From assembly GCA_902464485.1 (NCBI GenBank), contig CABQJJ010000007.1, positions 1 through 59,144 on the forward strand: a stretch of 59,144 nucleotides of DNA. Direction: 5' to 3'. Below the pieces are notes generated by a model that made no database searches, was not told where the DNA came from, and saw only the letters and a list, made by a program, of their open reading frames with translations. Within the stretch, counting starts at the first letter, position 1, and every line of letters starts with the position of its first letter. The DNA comes from an uncultured Collinsella sp. Lineage in GTDB: Bacteria; Actinomycetota; Coriobacteriia; Coriobacteriales; Coriobacteriaceae. The translations under genes and the position numbers were made by a program. This document shows positions 41,911 through 50,600 of this stretch, one piece after another.

Positions 41911-42014
41911 AGCGTAAAACCTTCAATGAAAATAGCGTAAAAACTGCATCTGTCATGGCGTAAAAACTACATTGAAAGTAGCGTAAAAACAGCATTGAGA
42001 ATGGCGTAATTTCG
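41911..42014. repeat. Five-unit array with exact 23-bp period
   Basis: GCGTAA occurs at 41912, 41935, 41958, 41981 and 42004, each exactly 23 bp apart. Units read GCGTAAAAAC, two variable bases, CATTGA and AAT(A/G). The period is not a multiple of three, so it is not a coding repeat. Multiple-unit ends of this kind occur at IS21-family termini and in iteron origins; no transposase or replication gene is adjacent. Confidence 0.75.
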
Positions 42015-42026
42015 TATATCGCATGA

Positions 42027-42677
42027 TCGCCCGAGCTTGCACACGGCCTTTTGCGAGCTCTTGCCATGAACGAGAGCCAAGCTGTCACGTACAAGACGCT
42101 CATAAAGGACGCCTCATACGGTGAGGCGGGCCCCGACGAGAGGACCATCGCTGCGTACTTGGACCTCTTCAACAGGCTCAAGCTGACCGAGGACCTGTGT
42201 GGATGGGAGCCGCCCATGCGCTCGAAGGCCCGCGTTCGCGTGCGCCCCAAGCGCTACTTCTGTGACCCGTCACTTGCGGCGGCGTTGCTGGGGGCTACCC
42301 CTGAGCGGCTGCTTGGCGATATGCAAACGCTGGGGATGCTCTTTGAGAACCCCGTTCTGCGCGACGTGCGCGTGTTCCTTTCCACCTACGGCGGTGTCGA
42401 CAACAGTGTCCATTATTTCCGAGATGAGAAGGGCCTTGAGGTCGATCTGATCGTTGAGCACGACGGGCGCTGGGGAGCCATCGAGGTCAAACTGAGTGAT
42501 GCGAAAGCAGACGATGGAGCGAGAAATCTCAAGGCGCTGGAGAGGAAAGTGCTCTCCAATCCTGCCGCCCAGAATGCCGCGACGGCGTTTTTGGCGGTCG
42601 TGGTTGGAAAGGGGAGCATTGCCTACACACGCGACGACGGCGTGGCGGTGATCCCCATGGCAGCACTTGGGGCGTAG
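42027..42677 (+). pseudogene. C-terminal remnant of a DUF4143/AAA ATPase
   Basis: The frame is open from 42027, with ATG 42066 as the first Met. The visible protein (about 203 residues) matches the DUF4143 C-terminal half: LTEDLCGWEPPMRSKARVR, RYFCDPSLAAALLGATPERLLGD, then the nuclease-like YFRDEKGLEVDLIVE and GAIEVKL. The whole N-terminal AAA domain with its Walker motifs is missing. The break lies about 20 bases after the 23-bp array, so insertion or deletion there likely removed it. Confidence 0.8.
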
Positions 42678-42705
42678 TGGTTTTGCGGGCGTGTCGTGCT
42701 TCCTT

Positions 42706-42920
42706 TACCGAAAACCCATTTGGTAAACCAGATGCTCGCGGGCAGAATAAAGTCAGCGGCAGCCCAAGTTGTGGAAAGCTGGGCAGCGCCGTTGCTTGGT
42801 CAGGGGGTCAATGCCTTAATGGCAGTGCGTGTTATGCTTCGAACGCCGCTTGAGTGCCTCGGAAAGCCCGACAAACGCTATGAAGGGCGAGACCAAAGCA
42901 ATTAAGAGCTCTATGAGCTC
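42706..42920. other. Spacer without a supported gene
   Basis: TTTACC and GGTAAA (about 42706-42727) form a palindrome and GAGCTC is repeated at 42906 and 42915. A 69-codon frame from 42696 has no recognisable product and no ribosome binding site. Confidence 0.4.
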
Positions 42921-43110
42921 TGATGGGCCCGGGATGACCTCTGATTCAAGTCACCGGGCCTCAATCTATTTCATGCATTTGAATAGAATGGCGGATCTCT
43001 TTGGGTCGTCTGTATGGCGCATGCCAGGCGTGTATGGCATCGCATCCCATTTTTGTGTCCGCACGGGCGGCTACGCTTACTGCAACGTAGCCATTCGTGG
43101 AAAGGACGGA
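42921..43110 (+). other. Structured 5' region A (conserved-loop hairpin plus duplicated leader)
   Basis: GGCCCGG (42926-42932) pairs with CCGGGCC (42954-42960) and TGAC with GTCA inside it, around a CTCTGATTCAA loop. About 150 bases follow that share roughly three quarters of their bases with 43889-44056, including a TGCCA/TGGCA hairpin and, in this copy, GGCTAC with GTAGCC. It runs up to the ribosome binding site of the SIMPL gene. Confidence 0.6.
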
Positions 43111-43114
43111 TGTC

Positions 43115-43768
43115 ATGTCGATGGACAAAGCTGGTTATGTGAGCGTTGGCGCCGAGGTCGAGGACGAGGTCATGCCCGATCGCGTTGTGTTTAGCATCTG
43201 CTTTGGGGGAGGCTTCGATACCAAGGAGGCGTGCCTGGACGACTACAACGCCGACCGCGCTAAGGTCGCTGCGGCATTGGCGTCCTTTGGTTTGGATGGC
43301 GAGCTGACGTGCCGCGGTTACACCTGCTATGCGCGAACGACGCGCAGAAAGGCGACTGTCATGGGCTATAGCTACCATGCCTACGGCACGATCGCCGCAT
43401 CGATCGACGCCATAGATGTCGCGGCTGTGTGGACGGCGCTCAACACCTGCGGGTCGCGCGCTGACATGAGAGTTGGTTTTGACCTGGCCGACCAGCGCGC
43501 TGCCGAGGATGCCCTTATCGCTCGTGCCGTCGAACGAGCCCGCAGCAATGCACAGGCGCTCGCTGCCGCCTCGGGATCAAGACTGGGCGGCGTCAAGCAT
43601 ATCTCCTATAACAGCGGCTTGGGGTGCATGGATCGGCTTTGCTATGCCAGCGCGGGCGGCCTTGCGCTAGAGGCTCCTGCGGGGTCTGGTGATTTCAAGG
43701 CTACGGTGCTGGAGCCGGAACCCATTGAGGTCGAGTGCTCTGTCGACGTTGAGTGGTGGTTGGAATAG
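43115..43768 (+). CDS. SIMPL (DUF541) domain protein
   Basis: The 217-residue protein has the DUF541/SIMPL pattern: an N-terminal VSVGAEVEDEVMPDRVVFSI strand pair, the duplicated alpha/beta layout, and ADQRAAEDALIARAVERARSNAQ in the second helix. Unlike most members it lacks a signal peptide, so it is probably cytoplasmic. The role of the family is poorly defined (linked to stress and signalling complexes). ATG 43115 follows GGAAAGGACGG; GTG 43097 is possible. Confidence 0.75.
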   Translation: MSMDKAGYVSVGAEVEDEVMPDRVVFSICFGGGFDTKEACLDDYNADRAKVAAALASFGLDGELTCRGYTCYARTTRRKATVMGYSYHAYGTIAASIDAIDVAAVWTALNTCGSRADMRVGFDLADQRAAEDALIARAVERARSNAQALAAASGSRLGGVKHISYNSGLGCMDRLCYASAGGLALEAPAGSGDFKATVLEPEPIEVECSVDVEWWLE

Positions 43769-43836
43769 TGGACGAGTCGGGCGAGCATCGAGCCTTCGTC
43801 ACCGTAAGCCTGTTTGATTAACCAGCCCTCTGCAGG

Positions 43837-44056
43837 TACACTGCATATTGATGGGCCCGGGATGACCGCTGATTCAAGTCACCGGGCCTAAATCTTTTTC
43901 ATGCATTTGAATAGAGCGGGCGACTCTCTTGGGCCGACTGTAGGGCGCGTGCCAGGCGCGCATGGCATCGCATCTATTCTCATGTCCGCGCGGGCGCTTA
44001 TCCTTACGGCAATGTAGCCGCCCATGTAACGAGCGGCGATTGACGGAGAAAGGCCC
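43837..44056 (+). other. Structured 5' region B (conserved-loop hairpin plus duplicated leader)
   Basis: TACACTGCATATTGATG (43837-43853) leads into the hairpin GGCCCGG (43854-43860) with CCGGGCC (43882-43888) and its conserved loop, followed by CTTTTT, so it can terminate the SIMPL transcript. The next 165 bases resemble region A and end at the exonuclease ribosome binding site. Confidence 0.6.
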
Positions 44057-44061
44057 CAACA

Positions 44062-44796
44062 GTGGCAGACAAAAAGACGCCGGGTATCTTGGCTATCGAT
44101 ACAACGAACTTTGCGCGCCAGATTGTGCTCGACTTTGAGTTTGCGCCGGTGCCAAAGCAGCGCCAGCGCCGCGGGCTGCGCAGCGAGATTATCGAGGTCG
44201 GCGCCGTTAAGCTCGATAACCGCGGCAACGTTATGGGCGAGTTCTCGCAGTTTGTGCAGACGGATTATGCCGAGGGCGTCGCGTATTCCGTCCGCGAGCT
44301 CACGGGGATATCGGCCGTGGACACCGCGACAGCCGATCCGCTCTACATGGTGGTCAAAAGGCTCAGCGATTGGATCGGCCGCTACTCCGTGCAGGTGATT
44401 TGCTGGAGCGGGGCGGATCGCCGACAGCTTATGACTGAGTGCGGGGCGAAGCATATCGACCTTACCGCCTTTCCTACGGACTGGGCCGACCTGCAGGCGT
44501 TTTACACCTCGATCATGGACGTGGGCAGCCACGGGCGCGTTTCGCTGAGTGACGCGGCAACATGGTTTGGCATCGAGTTTGATGAGTCGACGGGTCACGC
44601 CCACAGCGCCCTGGCCGATGCGCGCGTGACCGCCAAGCTGTTCAAGCAGGTGATGGACGGGACCTATCGCGTGAGTCCGCGCGCCCAGGAGATCCGTCAG
44701 CGATGGGGGATGGGCGAGCGAGCTCAGACGCACGTTTCCAGCAAATGCCCCGAGCTGAGTGATCTGCTGCTGAAGCTGAAGGCGGAGGGGAGGTAG
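44062..44796 (+). CDS. DnaQ-like (DEDDh) exonuclease
   Basis: The 244-residue protein has the exonuclease motifs VLDFEF (Asp24, Glu26), a central ICWSGADRRQL and HSALADA (about 181-187). Such 3'-5' exonucleases act in proofreading, repair, RNA trimming or, in islands, in defence. There are 19 residues before the first motif and a C-terminal helix ending LLLKLKAEGR. It starts at GTG 44062 behind GGAGAAAGG. The 5' region is homologous to that of the SIMPL gene, so both may be regulated alike. Confidence 0.87.
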   Translation: MADKKTPGILAIDTTNFARQIVLDFEFAPVPKQRQRRGLRSEIIEVGAVKLDNRGNVMGEFSQFVQTDYAEGVAYSVRELTGISAVDTATADPLYMVVKRLSDWIGRYSVQVICWSGADRRQLMTECGAKHIDLTAFPTDWADLQAFYTSIMDVGSHGRVSLSDAATWFGIEFDESTGHAHSALADARVTAKLFKQVMDGTYRVSPRAQEIRQRWGMGERAQTHVSSKCPELSDLLLKLKAEGR

Positions 44797-44799
44797 GGG

Positions 44800-44990
44800 G
44801 TGCCCATTATCGAAGAATGGCTTGCCAATATGATTCGTTGGACGGATAAGCGGAAGCCCGTGACGCTGTTCGCGTTATCGTGCACAATGAGGTGTACAAG
44901 CCGCCAGAGGCGAGCTCTCCCGATGAGGTTCTGATCAACTGCATCACCGAGATTTTCGAGTGCTCCTACGAGAGGGATTTGGCGCCATAG
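44800..44990 (+). pseudogene. Frameshifted small gene
   Basis: GTG 44800 starts MPIIEEWLANMIRWTDKRK; a second frame continues from about 44858 as RDAVRVIVHNEVYKPPEAS and ends at TAG 44990 after YERDLAP. Together they would make one protein of about 63 residues with a single frameshift. Product unknown. A simple chance overlap of two frames cannot be excluded. Confidence 0.4.
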
Positions 44991-45029
44991 AGCAACCTGA
45001 GTTTTACGCGCTTTCAGAAGGGAACCGGT

Positions 45030-47393
45030 ATGGCAGACGAACTTGTTTTTACTGGTGGCGAGATAATTCACGCCATGCCTCAGCTGCTCAAAGTCACATC
45101 TGTGCCACTGAGCGGCAGTGCCGTGCTGGTTGGTTTTAAGGACGCTCCCGACGGGGAGGAAATGTTCTTTGATTTTGACCCTCAGACTGAAAAGGCTACA
45201 AAGCTCGACTATGAACTTGCGGCCATTGGCGGGCTCCTCACGGGCGCGTTGAATATCCTATGGCAGAAAGACTTCAACCTAGAGGGTGCCAAAGAGTGGG
45301 GCGACGAGAAGGTTGGCAAATTCGTTCTTTCGATTGCCAAGTCCGCGGGTATGACAAAGGCGGATGGAACTCTAGAAGACGCTATTCGCTTTTTGGAGAA
45401 AGAGTTTCCTTTTGCCGCGGACAAGCTGACTGCCGAGTTTGGCGGCGGGCTCCAACATCATCTGCGGGATTTCTCGCACCACCCGAGTTTGGTTGGCCTC
45501 GCGTGTTCGATCCTCTCGCAATTCACGGGCAAAGGCTATGGCACCGATACGGCCGGTCGGTTTGTCGCCTTCGACCTGCCTGCCGTCGTCTTCGATCCCG
45601 ACTGTCCACTTATAGGTAGGAACGTTCCAGAGAAGATCGCGTTTGGCACTCTGTTCTGGGCGATGCATCTTGTGAGCGACATGGCGGGGTCTAGTTCCAA
45701 CCCCGGTAAGGGGACGGGTATTCCCGGCATTGTGCTGTCCCTGCTCAAAGAACTCTCTTCCCTGCCTGTATTTCAAAATGTACAGGTTGCCTATAAGGGC
45801 AAGAATATTCGCATTCAACAATGGATTTCGAAGCTGTTTAATGGGACGGCGTTCAAGACCGAGGACGGCAAACCCATCCGCTTCGACCTTCGGGCGGAGG
45901 TTGGTCTTCTCGATCAGGCTTTAAGCCAGGTGCCAGCAGTCATGGCCAACGAGGTTATCGTTCGCTGCCTCTATATGCTCTCGAGGCTCAAGGTTGAGTT
46001 GGGACGTTGCGAAGTGAGCGATGTTTCCGGCTTGTACAAGCTCAAGGCTTCGCATTTCATGCCCTATAACAGCAGAGCCCTCACTCGCATGGTCACGGTT
46101 TCGAGCACTTCGTTCGTTCTGGCAAATCTGGCGACGGCAGCAGTTGGGGCAGGTATCGAATGCGAGGGGGACAAGGTCGTTTTCGCCCAGAAGCTCTTCT
46201 TGCGAATAAACTACGTCGGAGTTGGACGCCTTGTGTTTGCCCTCCATGCCGACTGGGACTATATGGCGGAGGAAATGTCCGAGGCTTGGGCTGAGCGCGC
46301 CAGGCGCCGCCAGGATATCTTCGATGGATTCCACTTTTATAGCCTAGATAGAGAAACGACGAGGATTGCCTTCTCGCTGAAGCTTGCCGCCGTCAACTAC
46401 GACTGCAGGAATGAGAAGAACGAAGTGCGCAAAGGGCGAAAGAGGAGCTGGGCCCGCTCGTGGCAGGATTCGGTCGCGGATGGCCTAGGCATTGATGCAG
46501 ACGGCTACTTTTTGAGCGAGGAAGATGCGTACGGAGCCCTTGAGGCTATTTCACGGCAGCGAGGCGGTAAGGTGCGCGCCCTGCTGGTTGCACAGGAGTT
46601 AGTCGAGTTTTGCCCCTATTCGCGGTTAGGAGATGAAGAGAAGAAGGAATACAAAGGTTTGAAGGAGAGTGGGTCTTGGGTTAAAGATGAATTTCCCAGG
46701 AGACAAGACGCTGTTGACTCGGATGCTATACGTTCCTTCGAGAAACGTTGTGGGACACGCATTCGTGAGCTTTCAGGCGCGTTGCCAAAGTTTTTAGTAG
46801 GCGGAGCCATCACCGCGGCAGCGGCCGTAGGCACTGGAGGAGCTGCCGCGGTGTTCGCTCCAAATATCGCTGTCGGTATCTTTGGAGGCTCGTTTGTCGG
46901 CCTCCACGGGGTTGCGCTTGTCAATGCGAGTCTTGCTGCTGCTGGCGGCGGCGCCTTAGCCGCCGGCGGCATGGGTATGGCCGGCGGCACCGCTTTGATT
47001 GCGGGCAGCGGCGCTGCGCTTGGCCTTTTGGGTTCTGGAGGCGTTGCCCTGGCGGCGTCGATGGGGGAGGACTATGCTCAGTTCGTGCTCGTTGAATGCT
47101 CAAGGCTTCTCGCATTTCTTGATGTGGCAACTGACCGCTGCCCGCATGAGGGGGCCATTTTGGTGCAGAAGGCGGCCGAGGCCGTGCAGCGCAGCATCGC
47201 TGGTGTTGAGGAGGATGTCGAGAAGGAGAATGGAAAGGGGGACCGCAGGAATGGCAGGTTGCTTAAGCAGTTGAAGAAGGGTCTTGGGTATTTGACTTCA
47301 ACCCTTAAGCGGATCGAGAAGATGCAGAAGCACCTTGGCGCCGCCGGTGAGAGTGAACCGCTCAACAGCTTGCCGGCATCAGGCGATGAGTAG
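45030..47393 (+). CDS. Large protein with glycine-zipper membrane segment, unknown function
   Basis: I do not recognise this 787-residue protein as a named family. The first 580 residues look globular with no motif I can assign. Residues about 586-680 form a long Gly/Ala-rich hydrophobic stretch (for example AAAGGGALAAGGMGMAGGTA) of glycine-zipper type able to insert in membranes. The last 100 residues are a charged, probably coiled-coil tail. ATG 45030 follows GAAGGGAACC. It stands between an exonuclease and a giant helicase in a defence-like region, where zipper proteins often act as membrane effectors; that role is inference. Confidence 0.75.
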   Translation: MADELVFTGGEIIHAMPQLLKVTSVPLSGSAVLVGFKDAPDGEEMFFDFDPQTEKATKLDYELAAIGGLLTGALNILWQKDFNLEGAKEWGDEKVGKFVLSIAKSAGMTKADGTLEDAIRFLEKEFPFAADKLTAEFGGGLQHHLRDFSHHPSLVGLACSILSQFTGKGYGTDTAGRFVAFDLPAVVFDPDCPLIGRNVPEKIAFGTLFWAMHLVSDMAGSSSNPGKGTGIPGIVLSLLKELSSLPVFQNVQVAYKGKNIRIQQWISKLFNGTAFKTEDGKPIRFDLRAEVGLLDQALSQVPAVMANEVIVRCLYMLSRLKVELGRCEVSDVSGLYKLKASHFMPYNSRALTRMVTVSSTSFVLANLATAAVGAGIECEGDKVVFAQKLFLRINYVGVGRLVFALHADWDYMAEEMSEAWAERARRRQDIFDGFHFYSLDRETTRIAFSLKLAAVNYDCRNEKNEVRKGRKRSWARSWQDSVADGLGIDADGYFLSEEDAYGALEAISRQRGGKVRALLVAQELVEFCPYSRLGDEEKKEYKGLKESGSWVKDEFPRRQDAVDSDAIRSFEKRCGTRIRELSGALPKFLVGGAITAAAAVGTGGAAAVFAPNIAVGIFGGSFVGLHGVALVNASLAAAGGGALAAGGMGMAGGTALIAGSGAALGLLGSGGVALAASMGEDYAQFVLVECSRLLAFLDVATDRCPHEGAILVQKAAEAVQRSIAGVEEDVEKENGKGDRRNGRLLKQLKKGLGYLTSTLKRIEKMQKHLGAAGESEPLNSLPASGDE

Positions 47394-47394
47394 A

Positions 47395-47465
47395 TACACT
47401 GCATATTGATGTCCCCGGGAATGACCTCTGATGCAAGTCACCGGGGCTCAATTAATTTTTACATG
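47395..47465 (+). terminator. Conserved-loop hairpin, copy C, after the glycine-zipper gene
   Basis: TACACTGCATATTGATG (about 47396-47412) is identical to the sequence before region B. The stem CCCCGG (47413-47418) with CCGGGG (47441-47446) differs from A and B by a compensating pair, with TGAC/GTCA inside and a nearly unchanged loop, then a T-rich run. It directly follows the stop codon and probably ends transcription. The next 170 bases up to 47638 show no gene. Confidence 0.65.
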
Positions 47466-47638
47466 AGATCGTGGTAATCCATGTGTCTGCGAAGCATTCC
47501 GTTAAGGTAGAGGGCCCTACTGATAACTAGGCATGCAAACGCACGCTTGCCGATTTAATGCTGGCGTAGTTAGGTTGTCCGCGTAAGCTAGTAACATATT
47601 GTGCTGGCCGAGATAGATGACTGCGTGGATGGTGTCAA

Positions 47639-50600
47639 ATGGGTTCTGATCTCAATAACTTATCGGTTGTAGATAAGGCAGAGGCCCTTTTTGGATACTT
47701 GGAAGAGTTCTCCAAGATCAGGATGAAAGTTGTTCGCAATATAGGCGAATACACTTCGGACTGCATTGATCTGGAGAGCTTGCCAACAGATAACGGATGG
47801 ATTGAGGTGCGGTTCCGTGATTCCGCTAATAACGATGGTCCGGTTCTGAGTGTCGCTAAACCGGAGTTCAAAACGTGTCCGCAGCCTCCGGATGAGATCG
47901 CGCCGTGGATTGCAAGCGGATGGGAAAGCTATAAGAACCAGATAGGGTTCAAGTTTCCACCCGAGGAGCTTGCGGAGGCAAATGAAGAAGCGCCTCAAGA
48001 TCAATTTATGTCCGATCCTGCTAGAGCTCAACTGCTTGAGGAATGGGGCGGCGAGCGAGACAAATGGGTCACATATCAAACTAAGGCGACAGAGGCCTCC
48101 GGGCTGTATGAGCGCCTGTTTAAAATGAAAGAAAAACTCAAGAGCGACCCCGATAAACTCGAGGTTGTTGCTGCATCGATGAATGTTCGGCTTTCCGAAG
48201 ATAAGAGGGTTGATCATCCGGTCTTTACGCGAAGCATGAGGATTCAGCTCGATGCGGAAAAGGGAATCATCTCCGTTGAGGATGTCGATTCTGGCACGTC
48301 GATTCAAAAAGACCTGCTCTCGCAGTCTCAGAATCTAACAATGAACAAGATTAGTGAGGCGGAGCAGAGGCTCGACGAGGGAGAAGTGCATCCGCTTGAT
48401 CGTGATGCAATTGCCCGCGAAGCCAGGCTGCTCGTGAATCAACTATCGCCCAAGTCGCGTTATTTTGATCGCGCCGATGCTGTGCGAGATCAAGAAGCCG
48501 AAATAGACATTCGGCTTGGTTTCTATCTGATCTTTAGGCAGCGACCTGATGGAACCGCGGGCGCTATCGACAGAATTGTCAAAACAATCGACGAGACGCA
48601 ACGCGTCCCTGCGTTCTTGAACGGCCTTCTTGGTGAGTTTACGCACGATGAAACCACCCCGGTTCTCGAGGATTCTGCGGATAGGTCTACGGTTTCTCGG
48701 CGCTTGGCCGAAGCAAACGGAGAAGACGACGAGATTCTTTTGGCGAAACCTGCCAACCGTGCACAGTTAGAGATTGCCAAGCGAATCGAGCAAGATGACG
48801 CCGTTCTCGTTCAGGGCCCTCCGGGTACTGGCAAAACTCATACGATTGCAAACCTTATGGGCAGCTTTTTGGCTCAAGGCAAAAGGGTGCTTGTAACGAG
48901 CTATACCTCTAAGGCGCTGACGGTTCTCGCTGACAAGATGCCTCCTGAGCTCAGAAGCCTTTGTGTGTCCTCGCTGGCGTCTAACGGAAAAGATGCTCGT
49001 GATTCGGTCGAAGCGATTGTCAACCATCTCGGCGAACACTCGATAAGCGAACTGAATAAATCCGTGCAGGAGCTTACTTGTCAGCGAGAAGAGATACTGG
49101 TTGATCTTGCAAAGGCGCGTAAATCTGCCTTTGTTGAACGAGAAGCCGAGAACAAACAGTTTGAGCTGGGGGATGAAACCCTTACTCCGCACGATGCCGC
49201 ACAATTTGTTGCAGAGAACAAGGAAGAGCTGGGCGACATTATTCCCGGCCAAGTGAAGCTGTCGGCGCAGCTTGACATTTCGCTTGTCGAGGAGCTTTAC
49301 CAAAGTAACGGCATTGCCTCTGCAGAAGATGAGGCAGAGGCGATCTGCCTACAGGATGTCGACTGGATTGCCTTGCTCCCCAAGCCAGACGTCTATGCGC
49401 AGGAGCTTGAGAAATACAACCAGGCCAGTTCTTTGACGGGCAAGCTGATTCGTCGGCACGGTTGGGGGCTTTGCGACGATGGGGGAGCGGTAGAGATTGG
49501 ATCGGCTGTTCTTCCCATTTTGGATGATGAGTCAGAAGCATTTGGCGCGGTGGAAAACCTTGTAAAGCACGGAGTCCTGAGCGAGGAGTGGCAGCGAGAG
49601 GTCGCTGCGAGATCCTTGAGGGGTGAGGGCGAGATAACGATCTGGCATCGTCTCTGCGATGAGGTTCAGTCGCTTGAACAGCAGGCTTCGTCATATCGAA
49701 GCAAGTGGTTTCCGAGGCAGGTTGCGCTTGGTGACAACAGCGATTATCAACAACTGCGCACGCTTGTAAGCGGGTACAAAGAGTACCTAGGTAAAACGGG
49801 CCTGCGAAAGTTGCTTTCTTCGGTCAAGAGCTTGCCCGATGGCGTGACGGTCAACGGGGCACAGGCGGCTTCGCCCGAGGACTGCGATGCCATCTTGGAT
49901 TACATAGAGCTTATGGACAAGCGACACGTTTGCGCCATTCAATGGGATGCGCTTATGGGAACCGTTGGCGTGAGCTGCTTTGCAGAGTTGGATAGCAGTG
50001 AGCCCGAGCACGTGGCATTTCGATATATTAAGGCTATTAAGGCGGCCCTTGTGTGGAAAGCCGAGTGCATTGACAAACTGTTTGACGCATTGGACTCAAA
50101 CGGTATCTCTCATGAAGTGTTCTTTGACTGCCCTTCCATGATTTCCGAAAAAGAGGTCGTGGCCAAAACCTTGCAAGCGCTGGAAACGGATTTCACGGAT
50201 TACCTTAAGTTGTGTGTCGCACTCAAAAAAATAAGGGCGATTAAGGCATGGGCAGAGGGCGTTTTGAAGAGAATCGAGGACGCTTCGGCCAAGCACTGTG
50301 AGACCGCTGCTGCATTGAGCGACTGCATTGTGCAGCTTCGCCCTGTTGGGGATTTTGGAGAAGCGGTTGACCCCGAACTCGGCTTGGTACAAACATATCG
50401 CGATCAGTACAATCGTCTACAGTGGCTGTGCGAAATTAGGGCGGCAGTTAAGCGCCGACATGAGCAGCTGAATCAGTTGTCGCAAATTGCTCCGGGATGG
50501 GCACAAGCCGTTCGTGAGCGCGAGGGCGTTCACGGGGCTACGAGCGTTCCGCGGGATATCGAACGAGCATGGAAATACAAGCAGTGCCAGGCAATCGTTG

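Noticed and set aside
41911..42014. CRISPR interpretation of the 23-bp-period array
   Set aside because: The period equals the whole unit, leaving no spacers, and there are no cas genes nearby.
42696..42905. 69-codon open frame after the DUF4143 remnant
   Set aside because: No ribosome binding site, no recognisable product, and it ends inside the structured region; kept only as spacer.
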